The notes below the pieces were generated by a model that was given only the letters and a program-made list of their open reading frames with translations, did no database searches and was not told the DNA's origin. This document shows, one piece after another, positions 46,500 to 58,906 of a DNA stretch of 64,000 nt. Both the position numbers and the translations under genes were made by a program. Source of the DNA: Rhododendron vialii (taxonomy: Eukaryota > Streptophyta > Magnoliopsida > Ericales > Ericaceae); the NCBI RefSeq assembly GCF_030253575.1, contig NC_080558.1, positions 36,091,611 through 36,155,610 of the forward strand, in the 5' to 3' direction. Positions within the stretch are counted from its first letter, which is position 1; each line of letters opens with the position of its first letter.

Positions 46500-46640
46500 C
46501 GTTAGTTTCGTTAACGGTGTTAACGATTTTACCAATTTGGAACGTAAAACAAACTACAAGGACGAAATTAGAACACTTTGAAACTAGAGGGATGTAAATG
46601 AGACAACCGTAAAACTACAGGGATGACTACAAAAATTTGC
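46500..46640. repeat. MULE-type terminal repeat fragment
   Basis: The end ACAGGGATGACTACAAAAAT resembles terminal inverted repeats of Mutator-like MITEs of the 'no effect on reading of remaining sequence' kind that fill plant genomes (compare 307-1130). The opposite end was not identified, so only an end fragment is claimed. Confidence 0.35.
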
Positions 46641-46792
46641 CATTAATATATTCCAGCTCCAGTAGTCTCATAGTTAAAACGTTCTATCGCAAGCACGTAT
46701 TAGTAATATATACGTACCCGTTGTACAAGGCCCGCGCGCCTAATACTTTTGAAGGCTTGAAAGAAAATTCAAAACTTGAGGGGAATGGCTTC

Positions 46793-47077
46793 GGTGTCCC
46801 CGGTCATTTTGGGGATACCGTAACTTTTGGCGTAACAAAACCATTATGAGTATAACCAAAATCCATTATGAGTATAACCAAAACCATTATGAGCATAACA
46901 GAACCATAGCAAGACATAACTTGTTTGTTATGCCTTGGTTGGGTTTGGTTACGCCTTGGTTGATTTTTTGGATATGCCTTGTTTGGGTTTTGTTATGCTT
47001 GTAATGAGTTTTAGTTATGCTCATAATGGTGAAGTTATGCCAAAAATTACGGTGTTCTCAAAATGACCGGAGACACC
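46793..47077. mobile_element. Foldback MITE, about 285 bp
   Basis: The ends GGTGTCCCCGGTCATTTTG and, on the right, CAAAATGACCGGAGACACC are inverted and each extends about 70 bp inward with few differences. Flanking octamers ATGGCTTC and ATAGCATC agree at six of eight positions, suggesting a decayed 8-bp hAT-like duplication. The interior has repeated CCATTATGAGTATAAC units. No coding. Confidence 0.7.
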
Positions 47078-47194
47078 ATAGCATCATCCAAACTTGAGAC
47101 TCTATACTTTTGAAGGTAAAATACAAACGTCAGTGACGTATTGAAGCAAAAAAGTATAAATATCATAGTGATGGTGATCAAGAAATATATACTA

Positions 47195-47466
47195 CTCCCT
47201 CCGTCCCTTTTTAAATGTCTTACTTCGTAACTTCAACTTATTAAAAAAACATCATCATTATACCTTTCACATCAACTTTTTCCTCCACTTTCCCTACTTA
47301 TCCATCATCATTACACTTTTTACTCGCTAACTTTTCAAAATGGAATCTACTTTTAGGGACAAAATAGACAATGAACCAACTTTTATCCACTAACTTTACC
47401 AAATGGACACTTATTAAGGGACATCCCAAAATGAAATACTGGACTATAATAAGGGGACGGAGGGAG
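47195..47466. mobile_element. Stowaway-type MITE (copy B)
   Basis: It has the same ends as copy A (CTCCCTCCGTCCC and GGGGACGGAGGGAG) with TA at 47193-47194 and 47467-47468. The interior is closely related to copy A (shared CATCATCATTA and AACTTTTCAAAA). It is 272 bp and encodes nothing. Confidence 0.93.
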
Positions 47467-48564
47467 TAGTATCGTACTTAATTATTTTCTTTTAAACTTC
47501 CAAATTAATGGGATCTTTTACGGACCAAAACAAAGAAATTAAATGAGATCAAAATACGTACCCAAATTGTTTCGTCTTCAGCTTGCTCCAAGACACAACC
47601 AAACATCTGATAGTAGTCCTCCCATGAATAATATCACGGGCCGTGAATAAGTTTCTCTTTATTACTAATTACTACAATAAATAGTAAACAATGGAGAGGC
47701 TGTGAGTACATGAAAACAAGCATTAGTTGATGTAACGTGTGGATCTTCTCATTTGTGTCCTCTGTTATATAGAAGAGATGATACTAGCCAAAAATATTCT
47801 ACTTATACACATATATTGTCCACACCTAGGTACATATGTGGTTATTTTATGTGAAAATATATATACACACGTTCGTGTTTGAGTGTGCACAATTCAATTA
47901 ATGTGTATTCCTAGTAAGCGAGGATGGAATTGCATGCATGCATAGTGAGACCTATTAAATCTCGGGTATTATTCTGCGACATTTTTAAATTACTTTTTTT
48001 GCCAAAAAGTAATTATTAGCGAGGAAATCAAATATTTCGTCGCCAATAGGTACCTTTTTTGACCGAAATCAACATTCCCTTGCCATGCAAAATGTGCTCA
48101 TTGGTGATGAAATTATTATTCCGTTGCCAATTCTAAAATTAATTACTTTTTTATGTTCAAAAAATTCAAATTATTTAATACAATTTTGTGAAAATATTCT
48201 ATATATTGGACAAAGGTTAATTGAAATTTTGAGAAAATGTCGATATATAATTGATTTTGCAATATTATCAATGAAATGTCAAGTGGTTCAGTGGTTGTTT
48301 GGAAACAAGAGGTTGCGAGTTTGAGTACGCGCGCAATCAACAAAGCCTAACACCCCGTTTTGCAAGAAAGATTGGGCGACAAAAGTGTGCTCATCATAAT
48401 GTTAAATTTGGCAAAAATGTGCTCATCATATATAATGTTTCGTTTGGCGACAAAATTTCCATTGCCAAAGCCTAACACCCCTTTTGCAAGAAAGATTGGG
48501 TGACAAAACTGGATGGCAAAATTTCTCGTCGACAAAAGCATTAACGACAAAAATTTTCATTAAT
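47467..48564. other. Intergenic, no gene recognised
   Basis: AT-rich with recurring GCGACAAAA / TTGCC words around 48000-48540 that resemble a decayed DNA-transposon fragment. No frame is convincing. Confidence 0.45.
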
Positions 48565-48655
48565 ACTAGCATTGTACCCATTTGATGCATGAAACAGAAA
48601 AAAATTGCTGTGAACATTTTTTTATTCTCGTACATTAAACGGGTGCAACGCTAGT
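48565..48655. repeat. Small inverted-repeat element, 91 bp
   Basis: ACTAGCATTGTACCC at the left and, reversed, ACTAGCGTTGCACCC at the right give arms of about 26 bp with few mismatches. This end sequence recurs across plant MITEs. A target duplication is not clear. Confidence 0.65.
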
Positions 48656-49539
48656 TTTAATATAGGCCTAAATAGTTGTTTTCTCGTCGAAGTAAAAAAC
48701 ACATCAATATCTGCGGTATATATAACAAACAATTTCCTTATTAATTGTTGCTTATACTTTTCATGGAAGAAATCATCATATACAGAAGTATATATGATAC
48801 GTAAGTAATCGAGTTACCATGTCCCTATCACGAGAAGGGTACGTTGTGCTAAAAAAAAAAGGGGGGGTTCAGCTCACCTCCATATATACTATCCACCAAA
48901 TTCCTCGCGCCAAACTTTTATTTTGCTGGCCTTGATTGGACTCACAACAGTGTTCTAAACCGTTTATCTTGTATTGTTAATTGAGGCCAACATATGAGAA
49001 ACATATTAACTTGATCTGTAATCGTTAGATACATTAACGATTTTCTACACTAGCTAGTTCACATGATTTTCAATATGAACGGTCCATATTGTAAAACTTG
49101 TTTGTGTATATTTTGATGACCGATCGAGCTTTTCTTTTCAAGAGACTTTGTTCTATGCAAGACGTACAATATGAACGATTCAGATTACAATTGTGGGCTC
49201 ATAATTGGGCCCAAACAAATAAGTTTGCGGGAAATTCTAAGCCGGCCCCGCTTTTAGTATTTTGTCTCTTGCAAACCCTTTATTGAATTGCTCTTCCGCA
49301 TAGGCCTGACATGCGTGGATAACATATTAAGGATGTACTTGTTGTTGACTTGTGCTGATGTAGATGTATTTTTTTACTTTTAGCATTACAAATTAACTTT
49401 AAAATATAATATCTCTTACTATATATATCCATTTTTCGTAAAATTTATTTTTTTAGAATCTGCTCGACGAGATTTATCAAACAAGATATATATTGAATCT
49501 GAAATTATGTGTAGAAAAAAAAGTAATTTTTTTTTTTGT
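48656..49539. other. Intergenic, no gene recognised
   Basis: AT-rich flank of the minisatellite. The 49098-49286 frame has no domain. Repeated ATGAACG-TTCAT type words near 49075-49190 resemble the 24449-24872 element ends but no pair is clear. Confidence 0.4.
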
Positions 49540-49909
49540 GTGAATTGTATATTTTTAGGGTGTGAATTGTTGTATCTTTTTTTGTGTGAATTATGTATTA
49601 TATGGGGTATGAATTTTTGTGTATAGGTGTGAATTATGTATAACAGAGAGTATGAATTATTGTATAGGGTGTGAATTGTATAAAACAGGGGGTGTGAATT
49701 GTGTACAATAAGAGTTTTAATGAGGTGTGAATTGTCTACTTTTTGTGGGTGTGAATTATGTGATGGGGTGTGAATTAAGTGATAGAGGAGGTATGAATTC
49801 CGCATTTGAGGAGTATATATGAATTTTTTTATTTTGTATACAATTTAAGGGAGTTTGAATTTTCTAATATATGGGATGTGAATTGTTTGTTATAGGTAGT
49901 GTGAATTGT
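49540..49909. repeat. Degenerate minisatellite, left part
   Basis: Irregular repeats of a 20-27 bp unit containing GGTGTGAATTGT, with gaps. The same repeat resumes at 54377-54990. The minus-strand 128-codon frame here (49419-49805) is a repeat artefact. Confidence 0.8.
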
Positions 49910-50603
49910 TGTGGGCACTTGCCCCTAAAATCTGGGTGAAAATTGAGTGCGCCCTTTTCTTGGAAAAAAAAGTGCGGCGAAACGCTTCGATTCAGAGTTG
50001 CCACTCGGGTTTTGTGGTAAACCACCCAAGGAACCAAACTTGAAAAAGTTTGCTACGTTGCTTGATTTTGAAAAAGGCCTAAACTGGTTCATCGTCACCT
50101 TCGATATCTGAGGTTCGGGAGCCAGGTTACGAGAGGGGAAGAGTTTTAAGGCACCCTCTTGCCCAATCCAGAGATCGGTCTCTACTCGGGCATTTTGTAA
50201 AACGTTTGATTCTCTCTTTTAATCATTTTTAGCCAGTTAGGGCTGGGGAACAGATAAATGGGATTAAACTGTAACAAGTTTGCAGTATGTGATAAAATGG
50301 TATGTTTGCTTTATCGAAACCAGTAATAAAGATTGAAAATAGACTTATGTGAGCATTTTAAATAGACTGACCACATTGATCCAAGGGGATGCACGCAGGA
50401 AGAAAGCCAGCATACACTGACCAAGTCACTGCATGCAGACCTGACCTGCGCACGCCACACATGGACTGGCGTACTCCAGTAAGCTTAAACTCACAGCTCT
50501 TACTTTAAACCCTTTGGGCTCTGGAAAGGACCAGTGCACACCCAGGACAAACCACGCAGTTTATGTCATAGTTTATATTTAGTTACAGACATTTAAAATG
50601 GCT

Positions 50604-50960
50604 TTAGAGCCATAAAATAAATAGAATACCCCATAAACAGTGTGGGGGAATATCCAGTCCTCCAACGCCAACCTTTTCAGATTTGGAAACAGCTACTTCG
50701 AGTTTGGCCATCGTAGCAATTAGAGCTACTATTTCTGTGTTAGGTACAGCCACTTCGGGGTGAGGAATTTCATCTTCAGGATCAAAATTAGGTTTTTCTT
50801 CTTCGACTATTTCCCCTCTTGCTGGGAGTTGCTCATTGATCAATGCGCGCAAGTTGGCCATAGAAGCCTCGGCCTGATCGACCATTTATTGCATGATGGC
50901 CATGTTATGTTGGAGACCTGTCAGAATAGCAGCTTGATCCTGAGGAGCCTCTGCCATGAT
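50604..50960 (-). pseudogene. Start of gag of the Tat/Ogre-like element (truncated)
   Basis: A minus frame of about 115 codons reads MAEAPQDQAAILTGLQHNMA and, after an in-frame TAA, MVDQAEASMANLRALINEQ. It continues through an acidic Glu/Pro-rich run to KVGVGGLDI, where the truncated LTR begins. The N-terminal Gln/Ala-rich stretch fits the start of a gag protein of this retrotransposon group. The capsid core and everything after are deleted. Confidence 0.55.
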
Positions 50961-52423
50961 GAGTGCCTTAGTGAACTTCGGTGACGACGATGGAGAAGGA
51001 GAAGATGGAAGGGTCTCGTGTGGCGTAGTTGGCGGTGAATCTCCCACTGGCAGTGAACCAACTTGAGCTTCCGTTGTAACTGACTGAGAATCGAGCCTTA
51101 CAAGTCTTCTTCTGTACGGACCTGGCGGACGTTCCCAAGTAGGTTTGGCTCTTATTCTCGAAATTCTCTTCGGTGGTGCAACGGTTCACGGCTAGACAAT
51201 AAAACAAATTAGAACTCAGTGGTAAACCTGCAGCAATTTATTTGAAAGAATGGAAAATGCGCATGTCAACGTCGTCGGTGTCCCTTTAGACTCTATAACT
51301 AAATAGAGTTTGTCTCAAGACATTCAGACGCCTTCAAAAATCCTCGGATATTCTTTTCGACAATGTATTCTTATTTGAATTGACTAACAATAAGATATAT
51401 CAAAATAGACTAAGCCTTTGACTATTCCGTTCTCGAAGTTTTAACTTCTGGAGTCAGATCAACTCGGTGTAGTTGACGTGATATCGGAATCGGGGCGGCG
51501 TAAGCAGCACTGTGCCGGAGCCTAAACGGTGTAAGTGATTAGCACTTTTAACCTGGATGGTATAAGTATCACGGCATTCTCTCCTTTGTTCCTAGTTTTC
51601 TGTTTGAAACCTCGACTGGGCGTTAGACAAGGACTTAGAAAGTATTGATTTCCCAAAGTCTCGTTGATCCAAGGACTTTGAAAATTGATAACGTGCAACA
51701 TCGAGATGCACGACTCGTCATCAGGCCATGACAGTGTCCTAATAGGCAAAAGACAAACTCGATAAGAGACAACTTAAAAGCCGCCCTATCATGCTCCTAC
51801 GCAAAACGGTATGTATGTGCAGTGCATGCAATAGGGAAAGCAGTAACACATAGACAGTATATGGGGGTTAGACGCAAATAAATCTTACTTTGTAGGTACA
51901 TATCCTAGGTTGGAGGATTCTAATGCTTTGTACATGAAGATGCCGGTTTTGGTTTGAAGGGGTTCCTCTGACTAAAGCCAAGATATAACTTCCGCTGCCC
52001 GCGGATTGTAGTGCAACAGTCGAACGGCAAAATGACTCATCATTGTCCAAGGTTGTTGGGCGTTCGAGGATCTCGGGCTCCAGTAAACTGTGCCAGCTAC
52101 CCAAAACACATCAATGGGGATAGCCAACATCGATGCACCTGAAGAATGCTAAAAGATTGATTAATGAGAGAGAATCACAATGTTTGCAAATATGCCTTTT
52201 AAAATGTGGCTCACTTTTATTAATCGATACTTGGAGAAAACTACACAAGTGAACAAACGACAAAAGTGCCAGCTCGGATTGGTCGCGGAGATCCTATTAA
52301 GTCGCCATTCCGTTCTTCAGCAGCATGGAGCGTACTATTTTGATAGACTTTTAAAGGATTGTTCTCGAGAGTATTAATTTTCAAGTATAGATCAATGCAA
52401 TTAGTCCCCAGCAGAGTTGCCAC

Positions 52424-54376
52424 TGTGGGCACACGCCCTAAAATCTGGGTGAAAATCGGGTGTGCCCTTTTCTTGGAAAAAAAAGCACGGCGAAATGCTT
52501 CGATTCAGAGTCGCCACTCGGGTTTTACGGTAAACCACCCAAGGAACCAAACTTGAAACGTTTGCTTTATTGCTTGATTTTGAAAAAGGCCTAGACTGGT
52601 CCATTGGCACCTTCGATATCTGAGGTTTAGGAGCCAGGTTACGAGAAGGGAAGGGTTTTAAGTCACCCCTCTCGGCCAATCCGGAGATCGGTCTCTACCC
52701 GGGCATTTTGTAAAATGTTTGATTCTCTCTTTTAATTATTTTTAGCCAATTAGGGCGGGGGAACAGATAAAGGGGATTAAACTATAACAAGTTTGCAGTA
52801 TGTGATAAAATGGTATGTTTGCTTTATCGAAACAAGTAATAAAGATTGAAGACAGACTTCTATGAGCATTTTAAATAGACTAGACCACACTGATCCAAGG
52901 GGATATGCGCAAGAAGAAAGCCAGCATACACTGACCAAGTCACTGCATGCAGACCTGACTTGCGCACGCCACACATGGACTGGCGTACTCCAGTAAGCTT
53001 AAACTCACAGCTCTTACTTTCAACCCTCTGGGCTAGCGCTCTGGAAAAGACTAGTGCACACCCAGGACAAATCATGCAGTTTATATTTAGTTACAGACAT
53101 TTAAAATGGCTTTAGAGCCATAAAATAAACAAAATACCCTATAAACAGTGCGGGGGAATAAACAGAGGCCAATGCCTAGTTGCTATGCAATGGCCAACCA
53201 CTGGGCTAGATCTAACTACTGTACGCCGGTATATAGATATCGTGCGCCAATTACACCCTTTTGTCCAATGCTTGGCTTTGCACTTTTCAGGGCTCTGGAA
53301 TATGACCAAAAAGATCCCAGAGGCATTCCAAACTAATAGAAGTACATATTGAATATTACAACTACACAGTTCTAAATACAGAAAGCTGTAAACTTATTTT
53401 TAGCATGCAATAGGGTGATAAAATAAAAAAAAGAATAGAAAATAGCTAAGCACTGATCTCCACGCCAGTACTGCACGTACAGCCATGACTGGCATACGGC
53501 TCAATACCACTGGCGTGCGCCACTGTTAACTATATCGAAACCTTGCCAGCTTTAGGGCTTGGACTAGTATTGATTACCAGCCTTGACCCTGCTAGCCCCC
53601 CTCAGGGGTCAGAACAGAAAGCTTTACAAATGTGGTAGACCTTTGGTGTTTGAGTATGATGGTGTGTTTGAACCTTGAACTTGAGGGTTTAAGGGATGGA
53701 TGATGAGTGTTGGGTGTGAGTAGTGTATGAAAGGGGCTGCTTGCTTACTCTTTCAATGGATGAAAGAAGAGCAAACAAGAAGCCAAAGAAGAAAGGAAAA
53801 GAAAGGCTTAAGAGCTTTTTTGTTGGTAACCCCTTGCACATGAATGCAAGGGGTATTTATAGGGCAATGGGTGAAGGAGAGGGGCTGTAACCAGTTGGGT
53901 TTAAGGTTGGTTAGCCTTGAGAGGGAAGTCTACATGCATTAAATGCATGGGACTAGGTGATGAAAGTTGTAGGAGAGAGGGGAGAACATTCCTTGCACGT
54001 ATCCACCCACCAGACGAATGTACAGGGTTCTGGGTGGCTAAAAAGTCTTGTACACGTGGTTGAATAAAGGTGATGAGACTACTTTTGACCGGCGTACGCC
54101 AATATTGTACTAGCATGCACCAGTCAAACGGCCGAAGTTGACCGATGACTAACACGTAGCAGAGGACCAGCGCACGCTGGTGTGGGACCAGCGTACTTTG
54201 GTAGGGTTTTGTTGAGGCTTTCTAGTTTTGGCTTAAAGGTTTTTTTGAAAGAGTTACGGGACGCTCAAAGCTCAAACACACTAACATTCTCGAGGTGTTC
54301 TTGACCTTTACTCATCATCGGGGAATCAAAGATCGTAAGTAAACTAATCTGAACAGTCCTTAATAGGGCGTCTACA
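52424..54376 (-). repeat. 5' LTR of the Tat/Ogre-like element
   Basis: 1953 bp with a TATA box near its right third (53854-53862, minus CTATAAATA) as expected for U3, R and U5 read on minus. The first 737 bp reappear at 49910-50646. Confidence 0.8.
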
Positions 54377-54990
54377 ATTGCCTATTATAAGGGGTGTGGA
54401 TTCTGTATTTAGAGTGTGAATTATGTGTCATTAAGGGTTTGAATTGTGTACAAATGAGTTTAAGGGGTGTGAATTGTATGTTATATGGGTGCGAGTTGTT
54501 GTTTAAGGGTGAATTGTTTATAACAAAGGGTGTGAATTGTGTACAACATGAGTTTAAGGGAGTGTGAAATATCTGTTATATGGGATGTGAATTGTCAGTT
54601 ATAAAGGGTATAAATTATGTATAATAGGGGGTCTGAATTGCCTATTATAGGGGGTGTGAATTATTTATTTTGGAGAGTGAACTGTGTAGAGAAAGTATAA
54701 ATTCTGCATTTGATGTGTGTGAATTCTTTCATTTTGAAAAATGTAAATTCTTTCATTTTGAAGAGTGTGAGTTGTGTATAATAAGGGGTGTGAATTGTCT
54801 GTTATTGGGGGTGTGAAATGTGTATAACAAGGGGTCGTGAATTGTCTATTATAGGGAGTGTGAATTATGTATTTTGGGGTGTGAATTGTGTAATTTGATG
54901 TGTGAATTCTGCATTTGAGGGGTGTGAATTCTGCATTTTTTGAAGGGTGTGAATTCTTTTATTTTAAAGGTGTGAATTGTTCACAAGGTG
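54377..54990. repeat. Degenerate minisatellite, right part
   Basis: The same GGTGTGAATTGT units continue, with variants TCTATTATAGG. About 25 irregular copies. Together with 49540-49909 it shows the array was split by the LTR element. Confidence 0.8.
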
Positions 54991-56368
54991 GTGTGTATTC
55001 TTAATTAAGGGGTGTAAAATAACTTTTTTATGTACACACAATTTTATATTCAAAATGGATCTTGTTTGAAAGATCCCATCAAGTAGGTTTCAAAAATATA
55101 TTTCTTTTTAAATTGAATATGCACAATAAAAGTTATAATTGTTTAAAATTTTAACTATATATGAGCTATATATGTTCATGTACAGTTCGGATCAGGTAAG
55201 GGATCTCGGACAGAGCGTTTCGTACGAACCATGATCTCAGGCGTTGGATTGTGTTTTCAATGGTTTGGATCTGCGGATGGTTTATGACCAGTCACAATTA
55301 ACTTGTCCGAGGAAATTTTTTATTGAAATCTGGACCATTAAAAACACGATCCAATGACTAAGATCATGGTCCGCACGAAACGCTCTATCAGGAATCCCTT
55401 ACCTAATTCGGACTATATGTATATATATGTATGGACAAGTACATATACGTGTAAACACTTGACAATTGTAGAGAGAGAAAGAAAAAGTTATGATTATAAA
55501 TATTATTTGGTGGTTTTCAAATAATGCTCCACCACTCATTAAATGTCAAATGTCAATTTGTTTACTAAATCACTTACAAAAAATAATGGGTCCCACAATA
55601 TTAACCAATGATGTATGAGTTGGGACATTAGAATGTAATGTTTCATCCGCACTGGATAATTTTTTCTAATTCTAAACTAAAAGCGTGTGGGTGTAAAGAA
55701 AAAAGTGTTTTGACGGAAATTGTATGACGCGCCCGGGGCCTAAACATCCATTAGATGCTCAAACAGGACCGTCCAGTCAGAACCCCATAAGTTTGGAGGG
55801 GTTTGATGAATAAGAGTATGTACGTTAGCTGAACCTAGTAAGAAGTCTCAAATGTCATTGAATCATACTTATCCTATAGGTGTTTGGAACTAACAAGAAT
55901 TACTAAAAGAGCAAATTCAAGAAGTGATCGACCAGTTGGTCCTACTATGGTCTAGTTTGACTGGGATTTTTGGCTATTTTGGAATATAATTGTATGCGAG
56001 CATGCCAGAAAAGGCTTATAATTATCCTTTTCAGATTTACTTTTGAAAGCCAAACTAAGTCAGGCAATTGTGATGTCGGTTCAATTATCTCAACGAAGAG
56101 GATTTTTCCTTTAAATTATTGAAACGGCACAACAATTCACGAGATATTCAACAACCAAAAATAAACAAGATACCTTGATAAAATCAAAACAACTTATTTT
56201 TCCAAATGATTCTCCAACTTCAAAAGAACAAGAACAGATTACAAATTGACTATTACAAACTACTTCGAACTAAGTCTAAGTCCTAAATTACTGCCTAAGA
56301 ACAAACCAAACATAACATAGCTATTTGTTCATGATTTGTTTGGGGGGTTTTTCTTCTACAAGTTTTCC
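54991..56368. other. Intergenic, no gene recognised outside the MITE
   Basis: AT-rich sequence around the 55185-55413 element. No frame is gene-like. Confidence 0.45.
55185..55413. mobile_element. Foldback MITE, 229 bp
   Basis: The left end GTTCGGATCAGGTAAGGGAT and the reversed right end GTCCGAATTAGGTAAGGGAT, extended for about 85 bp with several differences, are inverted. No clear target duplication. It encodes nothing. Confidence 0.7.
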
Positions 56369-56810
56369 TATTTATAGGCAAGTTCTTGAGTCTACTTAAC
56401 TGCTTCCAATTTCCCACCTAAATTGTCTTTGAAATCACCCTTGCCTTTGAATGTGAGTTTTCCCTCCGAAGCTCTTCAATGTTTGCTTGGAACAATTTCG
56501 TAGTGGACCAATTCCTCCATGATTTCAACTCTCTTTGATCATATCGTGGTTGAGTTGGGTAGTTCATACCCCATTTCCAACTCCATTGATCATGCCCATG
56601 AAGCACAACTGCCTCACTCACGTATTTAGAGGAATTGGAATGACGACGTTTGTTTCCTCTTGCTTCGAACTGCATGAATACCCTTTGTGCGTTATTTCCT
56701 GTGCAACACCGACAATAACTATCATTCCTCTCAACTGTCCATTTAAAACGATGTTGGATTAGTTTAGAACAACGTTGTCTCTTTAACCATGGGATCCAGT
56801 GCATTCACTC
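56369..56810 (-). repeat. Possible LTR fragment on minus strand
   Basis: A TATA-like CTATAAATA on minus (about 56369-56377) lies with a 128-codon frame upstream on the same strand (56418-56804) that matches no family I know. The layout could be a U3/R fragment of an LTR, but no LTR ends or primer site are seen. Confidence 0.25.
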
Positions 56811-57112
56811 CTTACGTACTCCATTCAATGTAATCTAAATGGCCACTTGTTCTTCTGATTAGGTCAATAATTTTCTCATGCAAACAAGTCTATCTATGAA
56901 CACACTAGTTTACTGTATAGGTGTATGCCTTAATGGATTCTCCTAATGAGGGTGGTATTTTGCAGAGCAAAGCGTTGCTATTTTAGGTGTCTTACAACAT
57001 CTCCAACCCATTTTTAAAAGTCCAAAATGGAGAATAGATGTGACATATTAGAGGAAAAATTACTTAGCAAATTTCAAAGAGCTAGGAAAGTTAGGTTCGA
57101 AATAAAATTAGA

Positions 57113-57330
57113 AGGGCAAATTACTCAAATGATCCTTGTAATTTGATCTTGGTATCACTTTGGTCCCTACTCTTTTAATTGATTCAATTTTAACCCTGCA
57201 TTTTTTATTTCGTGCCAACTAAGGACAAAAGATAACTTCCGTTAGCTCCCATTAACAGAACCCACTAGACAAATTACACTTGACCCCTATAGTTTGGGCT
57301 TGGTGCAAATTGACCTATTATCAATTAGAA
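57113..57330. repeat. MULE-type terminal repeat fragment
   Basis: GGGCAAATTACTCAAATG and the following TTTGGTCCCTACTCTTTTAA recall Mutator-like MITE ends such as 307-478. The other end is not evident. Low confidence. Confidence 0.3.
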
Positions 57331-57627
57331 ACTATCACACGACCTCATGTAATTTATGTACTAAAGTGTACCGTTACATTTGTTAATCATAAGTACAAAG
57401 ATCATATTACTCTTTTTATATCATTCTTTTTATCTTTCTTCTCTCGTACACATGTAAAAACATACAGTTAATGTATAATTTTATACAGTATATTAGTCTA
57501 AAGTCCAAATGAAATAACCCCATAAGAGCTATAGCCCAGCCTAAGTTTCTGTGATGTGTAGAGTCTATTAATAAAAATATTTTAGTGTCTAGAGTCCGTA
57601 AAAAGACAAAATTACCTTTAATGAGAC

Positions 57628-57935
57628 AAGGGCTTTGTTTGGCTATCACAAAAAATATTTTTTTTTTCATTTAAATTGTCTTAAATGAGACAAGGGTCTT
57701 GTTTGGCTAACACAAAATATGTCTTTTTTCATGTTTTTCGATCTTGTTGCACTTTCATAGGGTACCCTAGGGTTTTAGACACTTATATAGGATTTTAGGG
57801 TGCACTTTCCTATTATATGGTTTTAGCGCTTTAGGCACTTTTATAGGGTACCCTAAGATTTTAGACACTTTCATATATAAGGTACCCTAAGGTTTAGGCA
57901 CTTTCAACGTCGGTCAACCTTGGTCAACGCCTGTC
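57628..57935. repeat. Tandem duplications
   Basis: A ~68-bp unit around TTAAATGAGACAAGGG at 57618-57690 is repeated near 57680-57750. From 57755 the GGGTACCCTAAGG... TTTTAGACACTT unit recurs about three times. No coding. Confidence 0.6.
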
Positions 57936-58822
57936 AACCTTGGGAGGGGTTTTTTTTTTTTAAATCTTGGGCAGAATATCCTTTAGACTTTACGGAAAAA
58001 TATTTATGTCATTATAGTAAAAACCCTAATAGTATGTCCTCCTATTCAATTTGCCCAATTTTATAACATATAGATGAAGACACAAATTAAATTTCTTATC
58101 AACATAACTAAATCACAAAATATCATAATTCTTTTTTGTTCTTTTGTTAGTTTTGAGATAATTTCTTAGATTATTTATTCATCTTAACAAGAGGAGTGAA
58201 AAAAGTTAAAGATTCTATCCAAAATCATTAAAAAAAATCACTAAAGCAAAAAATAATTCAACATAGAGAGTTTATTTTCCTGTTTTTTTCTTGTTCTGAA
58301 ATTTTTGCTGATTTGGTTCATATTTTCCTTTCTTTTTCACCTCTAGTTAAGAAGAAAAATATTTTTTAAAGCATAATTTAAAACTAAAAAAGGAAAAATA
58401 TATATTTGTGAGGCTAACAAAACACCATCAATTAGATCAAAAAGTTAGATGATAGGTTGAAAAACTATAGAATTTTGACACTTTTTTTTTTTTTGAAAAA
58501 GGGGATTATGGTGATTTATGATTTAAGGATCATTCTAACCTCCATTCAAAGGGTGTAGGATACTAGGTGAAAGGTGCATTGATATTCGAGAAAGATATTT
58601 CATATTTATGAAAGTGTATTAATATCCGTGACATATGCATTGATATCCGAACTTGTTTGGAATAATTTTTCATTTTATCTTCCACCTAGTAGGCGGAGGT
58701 TAGCAAGATCGATTAACTTCTGCCGTTAACTATGCTCACTCTGTTTATGTTATGCCCAGTTGGAGTGGCTTAAGTATTGATTTTAGTGAGGTATACTACT
58801 AAAGGTCTATAGTTGAGGGTGG
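57936..58822. other. Intergenic, no gene recognised
   Basis: AT-rich sequence before the LINE tail. Nothing gene-like was seen. Confidence 0.45.
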
Positions 58823-58906
58823 TTTTTTTTTTTTTTGGTAACTGTAACTCCATTAAGCACAAACAAACAAAACCAAGGCCCAAGCCAGTACAAAATCAAT
58901 TACATC

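Larger units (their letters stand above)
49910..54376 (-). mobile_element. Truncated Tat/Ogre-like LTR retrotransposon inserted in a minisatellite
   Basis: A complete LTR (52424-54376, 1953 bp, TGTGGGCAC...CTACA) lies at the right. A 737-bp piece with the same start (49910-50646) lies at the left. Near-identical 5-bp duplications ATTGT and ATTGC (49905-49909, 54377-54381) flank the whole. On minus, the right LTR is the 5' LTR, with a primer site TGGCAACTCTGCTGGGGAC next to it, tRNA-Arg type as in Ogre/Tat elements, and a TATA box (TATTTATAG at about 53854 on plus). The left LTR and pol genes are missing from 50647. Only a leader and the start of gag remain (minus, about 50604-50960). It is non-autonomous. 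Confidence 0.82.

Noticed and set aside
48270-48340. tRNA or SINE head near GTGGTTCAGTGG
   Set aside because: The tRNA-like word pair is suggestive but there is no stem, tail or target duplication.
49419-49805. 128-codon minus-strand frame rich in His, Ser and Asn
   Set aside because: It is a reading of the GGTGTGAATTGT minisatellite and has no domain.
56418-56804. A complete host gene on minus (128 codons)
   Set aside because: No recognisable domain, and a TATA-like motif sits downstream in an order that better fits an LTR fragment. It remains unproven either way.
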